Assembly: GCF_963678635.1 (NCBI RefSeq)
Contig: NC_087066.1
Location: 48,393,129 to 48,457,128 of the forward strand
Direction of reading: 5' to 3'
Length of the DNA stretch: 64,000 bases
Source: Symsagittifera roscoffensis
Lineage: Eukaryota > Xenacoelomorpha > Acoela > Convolutidae
Numbering within the stretch: the first letter of the stretch is position 1; the number at the start of each line of letters is the position of its first letter. Under the pieces are notes generated by a model. That model was not told where the DNA came from. It saw only the letters and a list, made by a program, of their open reading frames with translations, and ran no database searches. Of this stretch, positions 21,106-32,115 are shown one piece after another. The translations under genes and the position numbers were made by a program.

Positions 21106-22340
21106 AGTTACCCAGTTACACACCCCCAGTATCCAAGTTACCCCCATTTACCACACCCACTCCTCTCAATATCCCAAGCCCAGTTAGCCTATCCCCGGCC
21201 CCAGTCACACCCCCACGGTTAAGCTCTCTCTTTTTACTTCTTCCACTCATACGCCGGGCGGAAAGTATTACGGGGGGGAGGACAAGGGACAACAAAAGGA
21301 GGTAAATTGGATTAGGTAGAGAAATTGAAGATCAGCAAAAAACAAAAAAATAACCTTTTATGAGAAAAATTGTGAAATAAAAATTTGAGAGCACGTCAAG
21401 TACTTCATGAGCAAAATCAAATCTCGTTTTATCTGTAGTGTGTATTGATTCAAAAGCAACTGTTAAGTAATGAATATACTGCATTATGTTTTAAAACTTT
21501 TGAAAAAAAATTACAAAAAAAATTAATCATATTCCATTATATATGACAATAGTCTAATATAATTGATTTTAATTGCTTGAAAACTTTTTTTTCGAGTTGA
21601 CAAAAATTGAATGATATTCCATTTTTAGTCGATTCTAATCGAATTTATTTGAATTTTATATAGACTGTCAAAAAAAGGGCAGAGGTGAAAAAATTCAACA
21701 ATCAAATTAATAAATTTGATCATAACTAAGACTACGTAAATCATCCAGAATAAGGAAACAGTTTAAGAATCAATATGTTACTACCTAAATTTTTTTGAAT
21801 CACAAAATAAAAGTTCCAGCGATACTTTTTGCTTCAGTTATTGAAAAAAGAGTACGTCAAACGTGTGACATTGGGTCTAAGCCTTGGTCAAATTAAAAGT
21901 TCAAAAACAAAACGGCCCGTATCAGATTGAAAACTTGCATGTTCGGATTATCTCTTATGGTGTATGATGAAACAAAATAGCTTAGCTTAAAACGAATTGG
22001 AAAGATTTCTAAACCAGAACAAGATTGCTCTCAGATCAGGGCGAACTTTCAAATGTTCGACTGCCCTTTAATTAGTCTCGAGTAGTTTATGAAAAAAAAT
22101 TGGAAAACCATTTATAATGGACTATGTCAAGTCGTACAAAAATTGAAAATATCAAGTCGTACCTCGATTCAATTTGGAACAATTTTGTTGTGCGGGATAA
22201 CTCGCGCGAAGCTTTCAGCGGTATAAATAAAATCTTGAAAGCGTGCATAATTTATTCCAGTGCAATGCAAAACTGACTACTTTCAAACTACCAGAACGTT
22301 GCAAAAAACAAAACTTTAAATTTGATCACAAATACGCAGT
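21106..22340 (+). repeat. Tandem duplication D3, unit Y2
   Basis: Second copy of Y, preceded by 13 C (21093-21105). Relative to Y1 it lacks the equivalent of 20166-20506. The deletion is bounded in Y1 by the repeated word 'aatatgct', so a microhomology-mediated loss is likely. Confidence 0.9.
22014..22308 (+). repeat. Repeat family R, copy 4 (within Y2)
   Basis: The Y2 counterpart of R copy 3, carried along by the D3 duplication. Confidence 0.65.
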
Positions 22341-22860
22341 TTTTTGTCTTTTTTAACTTTAAAAGGTAAACTAAATAACCCAAAACTGAAACATGGCAAG
22401 CCATTTGCTCTTTTTAATATGTTTCCAAGACGCAACAAGCATTACTTTCAATTTTAGATAGTGTGTGGGGGATAAAATCAAAAACAAACAAGGACAAGAT
22501 TGCTCGTATATCCGTATATCAGGGCAAAGCTCTGAAAGTTTTGACTGTATTTTAAGACCAATTATTGTTTGCTTGAAATTTGACAAAAACTGAAAAAATA
22601 TATCTCTATATTTTTTTCTGATTTCTTCTTTTTATCCCTCCACACGCTATGTGAATTATAAGAGTGTGTTTAGCGTCTCGTATTGTTCTAATAAAACTAA
22701 TATGCTGGCCTCAATTAGCTTTGGAAAACATTAATCCGTCGCTTTGGCGTGTTATAAGAACGCTAAAATTTGCGCGTTTTTTATCTCAAGTTATCAAAAA
22801 AGCAATTTTCTAACCCCCGTACCTTTCCAAAAAATGATGGCAGGTGAACAAAATTTATCG
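22328..22860 (+). repeat. Tandem duplication D4, unit 1
   Basis: A segment of about 530 bp with the phrases 'ggtaaactaaataaccc', 'gaaacatggcaag' and 'gtgtgtgggggataaaatc', followed by R copy 5 (about 22490-22855). It is repeated at 23349-23885 with about 85-90 percent identity and a period near 1020 bp. Confidence 0.8.
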
Positions 22861-23348
22861 TGATTGTGTCGAGCACAGTCGAGCACATTTTTTCACGTTT
22901 TATGATGAAGGGCAGTAATTTGTTTTGGACATAGTTGTCGCAAGCAAATTTATCAAATCAACGGTTTAACATAGTAATAATAGATACTTGTACCAAATTT
23001 TTTTCAAATACCATCAGAAAGAAGAGATGTCTGAAACTCAAACAGTTCTTTTACCCCCCCCCCCCCCCCCCTTTACACACACACTCACCAGCGTTTTTTT
23101 GTACATACACTTCATTTTTACTGATTAATCAGGGATTAAATTGTAAATGAGAAACAGAAATGTGCTTGTAATTGCAAGATGCAGTCAAATGCAAACTTTC
23201 TGGACAAAAGTTACAAACACAGGAAAAAAGAATTAGAGAGAACTCGAAGAGTCGCTCAACATTAAGAAAAATTAGCCTATAATGTTTTTGTCTAAATTTG
23301 TTGGGTATTGCATTTCGGACTTCTTTGACCACAAAGTTTGAACTTCGA
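22861..23348. other. Spacer between the D4 copies
   Basis: Holds a long C run at about 23053-23071. No gene recognised. Confidence 0.5.
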
Positions 23349-23885
23349 TCACAAAAGACACAATTTTTTTTGTCATTTTTAACTTTAAGTGGTAAACTAA
23401 ATAACCCAAAATTGAAACATGGCAAGCTATTTGCTCTTTTTGATATGTTTAGAGGACGCAACAACTATTACTTTCAAATTTAGATAGTGTGTGGGGGATA
23501 AAATCGAAAACAAACAAGGACAAGATTGCTCGTTTATCAGTATATCAGGGCGAAGCTCTGAAATTTTTGGCTGTATTTTAAGACCAATTAAAAATCTGTT
23601 TGCTTGAAATTCCACGAAAATTGAAAAAATGTATTTATATATTTTTTTCTGTTCTTTTTTCTTTTCATCCCTCCACACGCTATGTGAATTATAAGGGTGT
23701 GTTTAGCGCCTCGTTTTGTTCTTATAAAACTAATATGCTGGCCTCATCTAACTTTGGAACTCATTAATCCGTCGCTTTGGCGTGTTATAAGAACGCTAAA
23801 AATTGCGCGTTATTTATCTCAAGTTGCCCAAATTAGCGATTTTCTAACCCCCGTAACTTTCCAAAAAATGATGGCAGGTGATTCT
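23349..23885 (+). repeat. Tandem duplication D4, unit 2
   Basis: Contains R copy 6 (about 23513-23880), ending in 'cccccgtaactttccaaaaa' and 'atgatggcaggtga'. It is more diverged from unit 1 than the D2 or D3 pairs are from each other, so it is an older event. Confidence 0.8.
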
Positions 23886-24462
23886 TTTTTAGTTTTTTGA
23901 ATGTGAGCTCAGAAGAGCAACATGTTTCAGATGTTTCAGACAAAATTTTAGCAAAAACGTTCAGCTAAAAAAACCGAAAATTGACTGATTGAATACACCT
24001 ACCAAAGCATAAATGATCCGCATTTTCTTCGAAACTTGGAGCAAAAAGAATTCACAAAACTTTAAACAACCAAAACAGTTTTAATTGTGGGTTAAAGGGT
24101 TGTCTGAATGCTCAGGGCGATCGGAGCTTTCATGTCTAGTTTTTTATTTAGCCCTATTTCAAGCTCGGTGCAAACTGAAACTTACATTTAGAAACGCGAA
24201 ACAAACTATGAGACAGCGACCTTTTTTCAGCTTTTCTGACCTTAACTGGTTTTCCAAGCTCCTCATAGCAGCAAAATTCCTAACATTACTCACTCACCTG
24301 TATTCGCTCCTGGTTCAATTGATATAGGACAGACGTTGATTAAAATATTAAAGAGTTAATTCAATTGCTGCTTCTGGTCACGTTGTTGCTTCAAGTACAC
24401 GTATTTTTTGGCTAAAAAATGTTTTTCCCAAAATTAGAAGTTGCATAATTTTGGACTCTCCT
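23886..24462. other. 3' flank of the 201-aa HSP20-like gene
   Basis: No canonical AATAAA was spotted on the minus strand directly after the TAA; 'ctttaatattttaatc' at about 24340-24355 is the nearest AT-rich candidate. A plus-strand frame of 80 codons at 24085-24327 has no recognisable motif. Confidence 0.35.
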
Positions 24463-25068
24463 TTATCTTCTAGACGGGCTAGGATTCCGTGGACTTCCCT
24501 TCTTGCTCGAGCCTGGAGATTTCGACGCCGTCCTTTGTCCACCTTTCGATCCAGCACTCGATCCTCCCTTGGAACCCGGCTTGGATCCCGGTTTCGAGCC
24601 GGGTTTTGATCCTGGCTTAGATCGTGGTCGCCTCCCTCTTCCTGAACTTCCGTTAGAAATTGGGGCTGCTTTTGGCTTCGGAGCCGGTGCATTACCAGTA
24701 GGTGCCCCTCCCCCAGAGCTATTTAGTTTTTGAGCCCGAAAGACGACCATGAATCCATTTGCTGTGTTTTCGTTTTTCTGTTGAACCGTTTTGAGATCAA
24801 CATCTTTCGGTATTGCAACGCATTGGTAGAACCTCATTCCCATACTACTTTGAGTAGGTGGTGGCCCTGTTTTGTGCTTCTGAGAGGCTCTGGCTTGGAC
24901 TATAATTTGACCTCTGTGGACACTTGCATGGATTTCCTTCGGAGTCAATCCAGCGCAGTCGAAGTAGGCAGCCCAGTTCTTTGGCGTGCTTATAACATGG
25001 GGCGGTCGATGCGAGGGGTAGGGCTGGGGGCGTCCCCTAGCGCCTGTGTTTGTGTTATTGGCCGCCAT
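24463..25068 (-). CDS. HSP20-like protein with Gly-Ser-Lys-Pro repeat tail, 201 aa
   Basis: A small-heat-shock-protein-like chaperone, probably cytosolic since no signal peptide or membrane segment is visible. Pro/Arg-rich N-terminus (1-31); alpha-crystallin domain at about 31-114 with N-W-A-A-Y-F-D-C-A-G-L (31-41), G-Q-I-I-V-Q-A (53-59), R-F-Y-Q-C-V-A-I-P-K-D-V-D (79-91) and N-G-F-M-V-V-F (104-110); a linker; then a tail with consecutive G-S-K-P units and Gly/Ser/Lys/Arg-rich sequence to the end. C38 and C83 sit 45 residues apart, exactly as in the 58-kb gene. ATG at 25068 in 'aaaatggcg', TAA at 24463. No C-terminal I-x-I motif is visible. Basic tail composition suggests nucleic-acid or acidic-partner binding; that is inference. 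Confidence 0.8.
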   Translation of the reverse strand: MAANNTNTGARGRPQPYPSHRPPHVISTPKNWAAYFDCAGLTPKEIHASVHRGQIIVQARASQKHKTGPPPTQSSMGMRFYQCVAIPKDVDLKTVQQKNENTANGFMVVFRAQKLNSSGGGAPTGNAPAPKPKAAPISNGSSGRGRRPRSKPGSKPGSKPGSKPGSKGGSSAGSKGGQRTASKSPGSSKKGSPRNPSPSRR

Positions 25069-26034
25069 TTTGATTCTTTTTTCTCAGATTTTAAAACAAG
25101 GTTGATTTTAGCTTTGGTATGTTTTAATTAGTTAAGAAGTCATGTTACCAGCCTTTTCCAAAAATTTGGTAGGCTTGATTTTTGGCTGATTTTTGATTGC
25201 CAAGCGGAATGCGAAGTCAGTTTACGATAACTTTGAAACTGAACTTCGAAAAGAAAACTTTTTTTTTCTGTTTTTTTGAAGGTTCAGCACTGCTGTTGTT
25301 CTAATTTTAATCTTGCAGATTGTTCGTCCCATAACTCTAGTCCCTCATGTGTCTCGACAAGTTTTCAATCTTAAATTTAAAAGAATTTTAAGTTGTGCGT
25401 GTAACAGTTTTCAATATATCCGAAACAAAATGACTGTTATCGCAACTGCTATTTTTTATTTAAGAGAAATTCTGCAGAGGATTGATAAAAAATTTTCACG
25501 AGCAGATAAAATAGCTGGATTTAACAAAAAAATTTAAGTAGTTTAGTATGATCAAACGGGTAGTTAACTCTTTTTTCATCTTTGATCTAACATATTTTCC
25601 AAGTTAGTCTGAAAAAAATATATATATAAAAAATGCTCACCTTTTTCCCGATTATTAATAAAGAACAACTAGAAAAAAAAAATTTAAGATCCGAATCAAC
25701 CAGTAAAAAATGTCTTTCTCTGAGGTGCCCGAATTTGCTTAGAAGTGGGTTCTTCGAATGATTGGCTGGAACATATCCAATTTCACTGGGCAAAAAAATA
25801 TATTTCTCATTCTTTTCAAAAAAGACTTTTTTGCATTGATTAAGTTTTTTGCTTTTAAATCTGATACTTAATAATCAGAGATATTAAGCGTAAGGTGTGA
25901 ATCTCAAATCATAAAACAAATCGTAACCACGCGTGCAGAAATTCTATGTATGATAAACGGATGTCTTGGATTTTCAAGTATTTCCTAGAGAACTGAATAA
26001 GAACTCTTTTAATAACTATTTTATCTATAAAATA
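25069..26034. other. Upstream flank of the 201-aa HSP20-like gene
   Basis: No clear heat-shock element array. Around 25245-25255 'gaacttcgaa' (plus strand) contains GAA and TTC words, but with spacing unlike a canonical element. A 74-codon plus-strand frame at 25313-25537 and a minus-strand one at 25587-25793 show no motif. Confidence 0.3.
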
Positions 26035-26392
26035 AACAAGACTGCTCGTATCAGGGCGAAGCCCTGAATGTTCCGACTGCCTTTTAAGGTTTATTGAGCA
26101 GCAGTAATACATAAAAAAAATAAATGAAATAAAATAAAATGAACTTTTTTTTTTAAATTTGAAATTTTTTTTGAAAATCATCCACCCACACGCCATATAA
26201 AGTACAAAAAGATAGATTTCGCTCCTTGTAACAAATCAATTATGGCAAATAAGCTTCGTTCAACCAATTTGGAACGATTCGTAAGACGGATTAAATCTCG
26301 CTTACGCGTTAATAGCGCGAATTATATTGCGCGTTAATTGTCCCAAATTGGCAATCTTTAAACCCTCATAACTTTACGAAAAATGATCACAG
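26035..26392 (+). repeat. Repeat family R, copy 7
   Basis: A clean full copy: 'gactgctcgtatcagggcga', 'agccctgaatgttccgactg', 'ccacccacacgcc', 'ttggaacgattcg', 'ttgcgcgttaattg' and the end 'aaaatgatcacaggtgaa'. Confidence 0.7.
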
Positions 26393-27660
26393 GTGAAATA
26401 TCTTTTCAAATTTAGGCTCAGGACAACAATACCTTTTGAATGATATAAAAAAATTCCGTCAAAAATGGCTAGTTAAAAAGTCGAAATTTGTCTGAAGAAA
26501 AAAAACCCACCCCGAGCACAAATATTCCGTTACTTTCGTATCGAAAGTCGGAACAATAAATAATAGGTATACAATAAAAATAGAATTATCAATTTTAATG
26601 ATTTTGTTTCAGATATCAGGCAGGTTTCCAAAACTGAAAGAAAAGGAACGATTTTTTCAGTGTGGCAGGTTATGTTTACAACGGCTGCCAAGGAAGATTA
26701 ACTGTTTATGAGGGTAAAAGAAAGAGTGTGGGACAAAAAACAACATAAAATTGTGACTCATAACGGAACTCGATACCAAATAACAAACGCACACCATCAG
26801 CAGAAATTTCTTGATATTTGATTTCTCGGAGACTTTACAAAGTATTGGCTTGCAAAAACATCCCATTCCAACATAACACATACCAAAATATCCAAAGAAC
26901 ACATTTTCACATGCCATTATACCGCACGTCCAATAAAACATCCATATTTGCCTAAAAAAAGATAAAAATTGGTAATATAAATTACAGGAAATTAGTGCTT
27001 TAATCTAGATTGCAATTAAAATGAGTTTCAATTCAGCTGCCTCAATAACTTTGGGATGCCATACAGAGATAGAGCTATTTATAAAAAAACTTTTCTTTAG
27101 GGGTTGAAACGTATTCTTTTAACGTTTTTTCGATTTGTAATTTTGTTTTCCAAACATAATGAAGGCATATCACTACATTTACATCATTTTTTCAATCCAT
27201 GTCAAAATAACAGTTATTCGGTAAAACTCAAAAAGGCAAAACGTTGCTTATCTTGATAGAATACAACTTATCAAAAAAGCGTGATATTGATTCTCACTCA
27301 CAGGCATTTTGCAAAATGTTGTTCTCATGAATTTCCACTGACACTTATAAAAATCAGTAATTCAATCCCAGTAATCTAGAAGCAATGGAATTAGTTGACC
27401 AGCTAAAAGAAATGGCAAAAACCAAAATCAATCCTCTAAATTACCAGTTCATTGCAGCTACCCTCAATCAGACTTCTTAACACACAAGACTCGAAAATTT
27501 GCAACAAAAATAGAAGATCTACAGTGACAACGCTTTTTTCAAATTTATGAAATTGCATTGTGTCACTTTTGTTAGATCGAGAAAATTGCTGCGTAATTTT
27601 CTTTTAAACGAAATAATTGCGTCGGCTGTTGCGCGACATAACCGGAAACCAAATTGATTT
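26393..27660. other. No secure gene; one coding-like block
   Basis: Around 26662-26820 a plus-strand frame preceded by a polypyrimidine-AG ('gattttttcag' at about 26650-26660) reads G-Y-V-Y-N-G-C-Q-G-R-L-T-V-Y-E and, after a stop, I-T-N-A-H-H-Q-Q-K-F. This may be a fragment of a gene or element, but I cannot assign a family. A 31-codon ATG-to-stop frame lies at 27385-27480 (M-E-L-V-D-Q-L-K-E-M). The rest is AT-rich and featureless. Confidence 0.3.
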
Positions 27661-27662
27661 AC

Positions 27663-28080
27663 CTTGAGTAAGTCAAATTTATTGATATCATGCATTTGTA
27701 TATTACCTTTTCCATAAGTTTACCTATCACTGGCAATAAGGCTATTGATCGAATTTTTGAGGGATCTGCGTGATCAGCCTCTTTAACGACTGGAACCAGT
27801 TTCGACAATTCAAGTCAATCTAGGAAGAAGGCTTTATCAAAACAACTTCCCTTAATTGCTTGATAGGCGAGCTGGCCGCGTTTCTTATTCTCCATTGAAA
27901 TCAGCTACTATTCAAATGTCATTATAAAACGGCTTGTTGGTTCCCGAAGGAACTTTTCGACCTTCGCGACTTCTTTGATACCTTAATCTTGAACTCCAAT
28001 GTGCTCTCTTTTTCACAGAAAGCTTTAACTTGGCCCGTTGTGATACCGATGGTTTTTCCTTGCATTTTGTCACTCCAAGA
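27663..28080 (-). pseudogene. LINE (non-LTR) reverse transcriptase fragment
   Basis: On the minus strand a frame at about 27812-27663 reads V-P-V-V-K-E-A-D followed by D-P-S-K-I-R-S-I-A-L-L-P-V-I-G-K-L-M-E-K. This matches the start of non-LTR reverse transcriptases (P-V-x-K ... Y-R-P-I-S-L-L-P-x-x-G-K-x-x-E-K). An in-frame TGA lies just upstream, at the expected W-L-x-L position, and the continuing frame gives R-G-Q-L-A-Y-Q-A-I. Further upstream an ATG-led frame beginning M-Q-G-K-T-I-G-I-T (about 28065 down) may be more of the same element. No catalytic Y-x-D-D block was found downstream. Truncated relic. Confidence 0.6.
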
Positions 28081-28321
28081 GTAAAAGTTTTTAAAGCTGC
28101 TGCTTTTCGTGGACCATTCTCAGAAAAGTTTCCAGGAAAGCGGAAATTGTTTGTAAAATTGGAGTTTATATCAGAACGTTAATTAGGAGGATTTCAGATG
28201 AGAAATATGAAAGTTTTTAAATTTTTTGTAAGTGGCTGCTGTTTTCTACTGGTCCACGCCAGTCAGGGAGGAATACGAATACTAGACGACCATTTCTGCA
28301 ATTCATTGACAAAAACAGCTC

Positions 28322-28507
28322 ACTTTCTGTTTCTTCAAAAACCTTCTGTTTTCTAAGCACTTTCTGTTTCTTCAAGAACTTTTTGTTTTTCAAGTAGTTT
28401 TTGTTTCTTTAACACTTTCTGCTTCTACATGCACTTTCTGTTTCTTTAAGCATTTGCAATTTTTTTCAATCACTTTTTGTTTCTTCAAGCATTTTCTGTT
28501 TCTTCAA
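28322..28507. repeat. Minisatellite of about 21-23 bp ('cactttctgtttcttcaag')
   Basis: Eight or nine degenerate units. On the minus strand the unit reads as Lys/Glu/Gln-rich heptad-like peptide (K-K-Q-K-V-L-E type) but frames shift between units and stops occur. The array could be a decayed coiled-coil coding repeat or an ordinary minisatellite. Confidence 0.65.
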
Positions 28508-29270
28508 GCTCTCTTTCCTAAGCCTCTCCCAAAACTAATGGTCATAGCTTTGGCCCATCTGATGATTTGAAGTTCTTCTACTGACACAATTGATTTGGGT
28601 TTTGGATTTTACTGCCACACTGCCCGAAAAAAAATTGGAAGTTTTCGGCAGATTCCTTTTTAGTCTTTTGTTATGAGTTGTCTTTTTTGCGCGAAGTCAC
28701 GTTGCCCTATCTCTCAACTTAAGATTGGATTGAGCGCTCAAGTATTGCCGATCTCCCTTGATCTCGTTTTTTGATTGCTATGTGTTTTTGATTGCTATGT
28801 GTTGTTTTTGGAATACTCTGAGCTCTAATACATCCTCGCTTGAACTCAGTATTTTGTTCGCTCTTTGCAAAAATTTCAGTATCTTGTTGGTTTCTAGCAA
28901 AAAAAAATTGGCAACTTGATGGTTCCTCGCAAGAAAATCAGTATTTTGTTAAGGAAGAGCATTTGCCAAGAAATTTTATGGCTGCTAAGCATTTCTAAAG
29001 ACAATTCTTTATAGCACTTCTGGAAAAATGTGGTAATGATTATTGCGCAGAGAAAGAGAAAAATATAATTCGTGCTTCCCCAGTTTTTCACGCCTGATTG
29101 AATAAAATTTTTTATTTTTATTTGTACAAAGCTCAAAAAAAACGGTTATAACTCGTGGAAGTGTATCAGCAAAAGATTGAAACGTATAGCACGTGTGTCT
29201 ACAATGAGGGTGTTAACACATTTATTAGATATATCCCGATGTGACACCCGTTAAGTCTCAAAGTTTCAAT
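28508..29270. other. Mostly featureless; small repeat of 'cagtattttgtt'
   Basis: At 28845-28960 the phrase 'cagtattttgtt..tctttgcaaaaa' recurs in three degenerate units. No gene recognised elsewhere. Confidence 0.45.
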
Positions 29271-29284
29271 AATGCGACCATCAT

Positions 29285-29880
29285 TTAATGAGGTTTTTTG
29301 ATAGTATTCGTCTAAATTCGGCTGCAAACTGTGTTGAACGCTTCCCAGAGGGCGTTTTCGATGAATACTGGTGATTACTGTGATAAACGTCGTTTTTCAC
29401 TGTTGACCATAAATTTTCAACCGGGCTCAGATCGGAAGATGCATTGGACAAACCATTAAAAGGGCGTCAAAAAGTCAAATGCTTGTCAAATACTATACGA
29501 AAATAAGACTGATTCACATTGAGTGGTCTGCTCGTGTGACATGGCCTAAATTTTGCCCTGAAAATCTTCATAAGAAACGACGTTCATTCTGACACCATCG
29601 GGCACTCTGAAGGGTTATAAGCGTTCGTTGTACTTGATAGCTTCCCAGAACATGACACCGTCTCCTCTTAGTGCCCTGCATTCGACCATGAAGCTCATGT
29701 CCTTATCGTTAATTTTCATCTAGGTTTTAGAAAAACCGATTCGCTTTTCCCGATCAAAAGGGACGTGTTTTCGCTTTTCGGATTTTTCTAGATCTTTTAT
29801 TGCTTCATTTCGTGTAGATTGACAGCAATTGAATACCCTCGCTTCTATCAATTTTTGCTCCCTGCCGGTTAATAAAGTGG
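29285..29880 (-). pseudogene. Mariner/Tc1-like DDE transposase relic
   Basis: On the minus strand, from about 29880 downward, a nearly continuous frame gives a helix-rich stretch, then M-K-I-N-D-K-D-M-S-F at the position of the second-strand region, G-D-G-V-M-F-W-E-A-I (the family's G-G-V-M-V-W-G-A-I), a N-V-V-S-Y-E-D-F block, and finally S-S-D-L-S-P-V-E-N-L-W, the very conserved S-P-D-L-N-P-I-E-N-L-W motif with its catalytic acid. Several in-frame stops (TAG before M-K-I-N, TAA after N-E-R-L, TAG after Q-G-K-I, TGA before R-P-F-N-G) show it is dead. Terminal repeats were not found. It lies back to back with a MULE relic on the other strand. Confidence 0.8.
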
Positions 29881-29943
29881 TTTCTATTTCCATGAAACAG
29901 ATTGATAAAAGTTTAATTATTATCCACAGAAAAAGAGTCAGAT

Positions 29944-30775
29944 TTGCTCAAAATTCTATCCGCATACACGTTTGAGCATCTGTCATTACAGAAAATAAAA
30001 AAAATGAACGAGAAGCGTAGAGAGAAAAATCATGACTTTTCAGCAGAAAAAACAGACACCCGAAACCTGATCAAGAATTTAAAAGAACTCAGTCGGAGAA
30101 ATACACCGACTCTCGCAGTTGCCAGCGTGGTTTAGCCAGAAAGAAGTGATTTGGCCACTAAGTTTGCTCCCCAATTAAAGACAAACTGATTCGAACGGCT
30201 GCCCGCACACGTAAGCAGCTACATGTTATTATGCCTCACATCACCGTTGCTCAAAACTTCGAGATTCCTGAAATTTTTGGAAAACTTATCCGTTATGATA
30301 GTGGATCAAATGATCACGAGTTAATCATTCTGTGCAATGACACCAAAAAGCTGACAGCTTCTGAATATTCAACTTTCTCGTCAGCCGATGATCTTTTGAA
30401 ATACTCCTAAAAACTTCTCCTATCAATTCATGTTAGTGTATCTGATATTACATCAGCTTGCGTATACGCCTTCATTCCTAATAAAACCAAAAAATTGTAC
30501 AATCGTCTTAGGCAGACAATAATTGATTTAGCACCAAAATGCCGGCCTGAAAAAAATTGTTAGATTTTGAGCTAGCTTCTTTTCAGTCCTTCCAAACAAA
30601 AATCCCCGGATTGAACTTATTAGGTTGTTTTCTCATTCTCCTACAGAGTTACATGAGAAAATTCAATGAACTGGGTCTGAAAGTGAAATATGAGACAAAA
30701 TACGATTTTGTGTTGGCCTTAAAAATGCTGCCTTTCCTTGAAAAATTGAAACTAAATGCGACAGAAACTGTTTAA
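29944..30775 (+). pseudogene. MULE-type transposase relic
   Basis: Plus-strand frames at 29944-30135, 30174-30410 (continuing past a TAA to 30561) and 30557-30775. The middle frame has K-Q-L-H-V-I-M-P-H-I and I-F-G-K-L-I-R-Y. The continuation Y-N-R-L-R-Q-T-I-I-D-L-A-P runs, after a one-frame shift at about 30560, into L-D-F-E-L-A-S-F-Q-S-F, then G-L-N-L-L-G-C-F and Y-M-R-K-F-N-E-L-G-L-K-V-K-Y. D-F-E-x-A, then G-C-F-(F/H)-H and R-K-x-x-x-L-G-L, is the core of MULE transposases, including those that carry FLYWCH fingers in animals. The histidine after G-C-F is replaced. 30823-31020 (F-G-A-T-C-I-K-T-W and F-P-T-F) may be the decayed C-terminus. Confidence 0.6.
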
Positions 30776-32115
30776 AACAAATTAAAATGCTTTTAAAATA
30801 ACAGTTTTAAGAAGTTGACGAGTTGTGTCTTTATTTTGGCGCTACCTGTATAAAAACATGGTACCGAACAGTGAAGTCTTTTTTCCAATTTCCAACCTTC
30901 ATTCGGTATCAGCGAGATGAGGCTGTGATTGGGGTTGCTATGACAACAATTTTTTCGAAGGATGGCGTTTCAGCATCTAATCATATTTCAGCGGAGCCCA
31001 CCCTAGTATGTGAAAATTAATGGGCCTGCACAAAGATGTCTCCGTAGAAAAATTAACCACAAGAAATTATTTCGTGCGCTAGCAATTCAATCCGAGGACG
31101 ATCGCTCATTTTTCGGGATGCTAGGTTGGGAAATAGTTACTGGAAATCCCTTTAGTGTTGTTTTAGTAGTGCAGAATGGTCTGGCTTTGAACGGGCAAAA
31201 TTTTCTGGCTGTTTATTTTGCTGTTTATCGAAGTCCTTATTGAAAAAAATTCTCTTTTCATTCTGGGTTATAACGTGTTGAGTTATAAAAATAGTTTTAC
31301 AATGTAGTAGGTTTAAATTGCTAAGGCAACCAAAAGTAGGGAGTGAAATTCTACGGTGTTAAGTTGTTTTAAGTTAAGAAGCTGGGAACCTATATTTCAA
31401 TGGATTTGAAGTGTAATTTTTTTTACAAAAAATATATTTAGTCCTGCCAGCCGTACGAAAACGCATAGTTCAAATACGAGTTTTGCACGCGTCAAAAAAC
31501 TATGAACTATCGGAATTTTCTATTGAATTGGCGCCGAAAATTAAAAGAAAAACTGAAAATCCAAAATCTATAGTGAAAGTGATTTTTTCAAAATCTTCAC
31601 TGGTAAGGATTTTAGGCGACCAACTATCATCAACTTACTCTGTTTGAAAGATTAATGATATACTTGAACAGTGCCTCCAGGGACTTTATTTATCCCCAAT
31701 ACTCAAGACATTGTTGGTTATGAACTTTCAATTAAATGTCAAACTTGACACTCACCGATTTTTTTTTAAAGGTGTCTGGTATTCAGAAAAAGAAAGAAAC
31801 TTTTTGAAATAGAGTTTTTACCTGAAAACAATTTTATCAACTCTTTTTTGTTTATGAGAAACAAATGCAGTGATATGAGAACCTAAGGCAAGAGTTTTCA
31901 CAAACCTATTGAATTTATAATGTTTTATAACCATTATGATGCCAAACTGTGCATTTTGTGATTTATAAACGGACTTCACAACAGGCCAATAACAGAGTTG
32001 TCCCGAATCCTCAACATTGCTATTTTTCTTTGATCTTCTTTGCTGTTTTGGATTCCCTTGACTAAATGCTAAAACAATGTATTGCTCATACTCGCTCCAA
32101 ATACAGCCAATACTG
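30776..32115. other. No recognised gene beyond possible MULE remnants
   Basis: Plus-strand frames at 30823-31020 and 31010-31243 have mixed composition but no secure motif. 31250-32115 is AT-rich with no assignable feature; long minus-strand frames near 31818-32278 overlap the following minisatellite. Confidence 0.4.

Noticed and set aside
24503-25131. Plus-strand frames opposite the 201-aa HSP20-like gene
   Set aside because: Proline/leucine-rich mirror of the G-S-K-P repeat and domain; the minus-strand product has a recognisable domain, these do not.
26660-26760. Kunitz-type inhibitor exon (Y-V-Y-N-G-C-Q-G-R)
   Set aside because: Resembles F-x-Y-G-G-C-x-G-N superficially, but the other cysteines of the fold are missing and a stop follows.
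26657-26941. 94-codon cysteine-containing minus-strand frame as a small secreted protein
   Set aside because: Cysteines are irregular, there is no clear signal peptide with cleavage site, and the opposite strand looks as coding-like.
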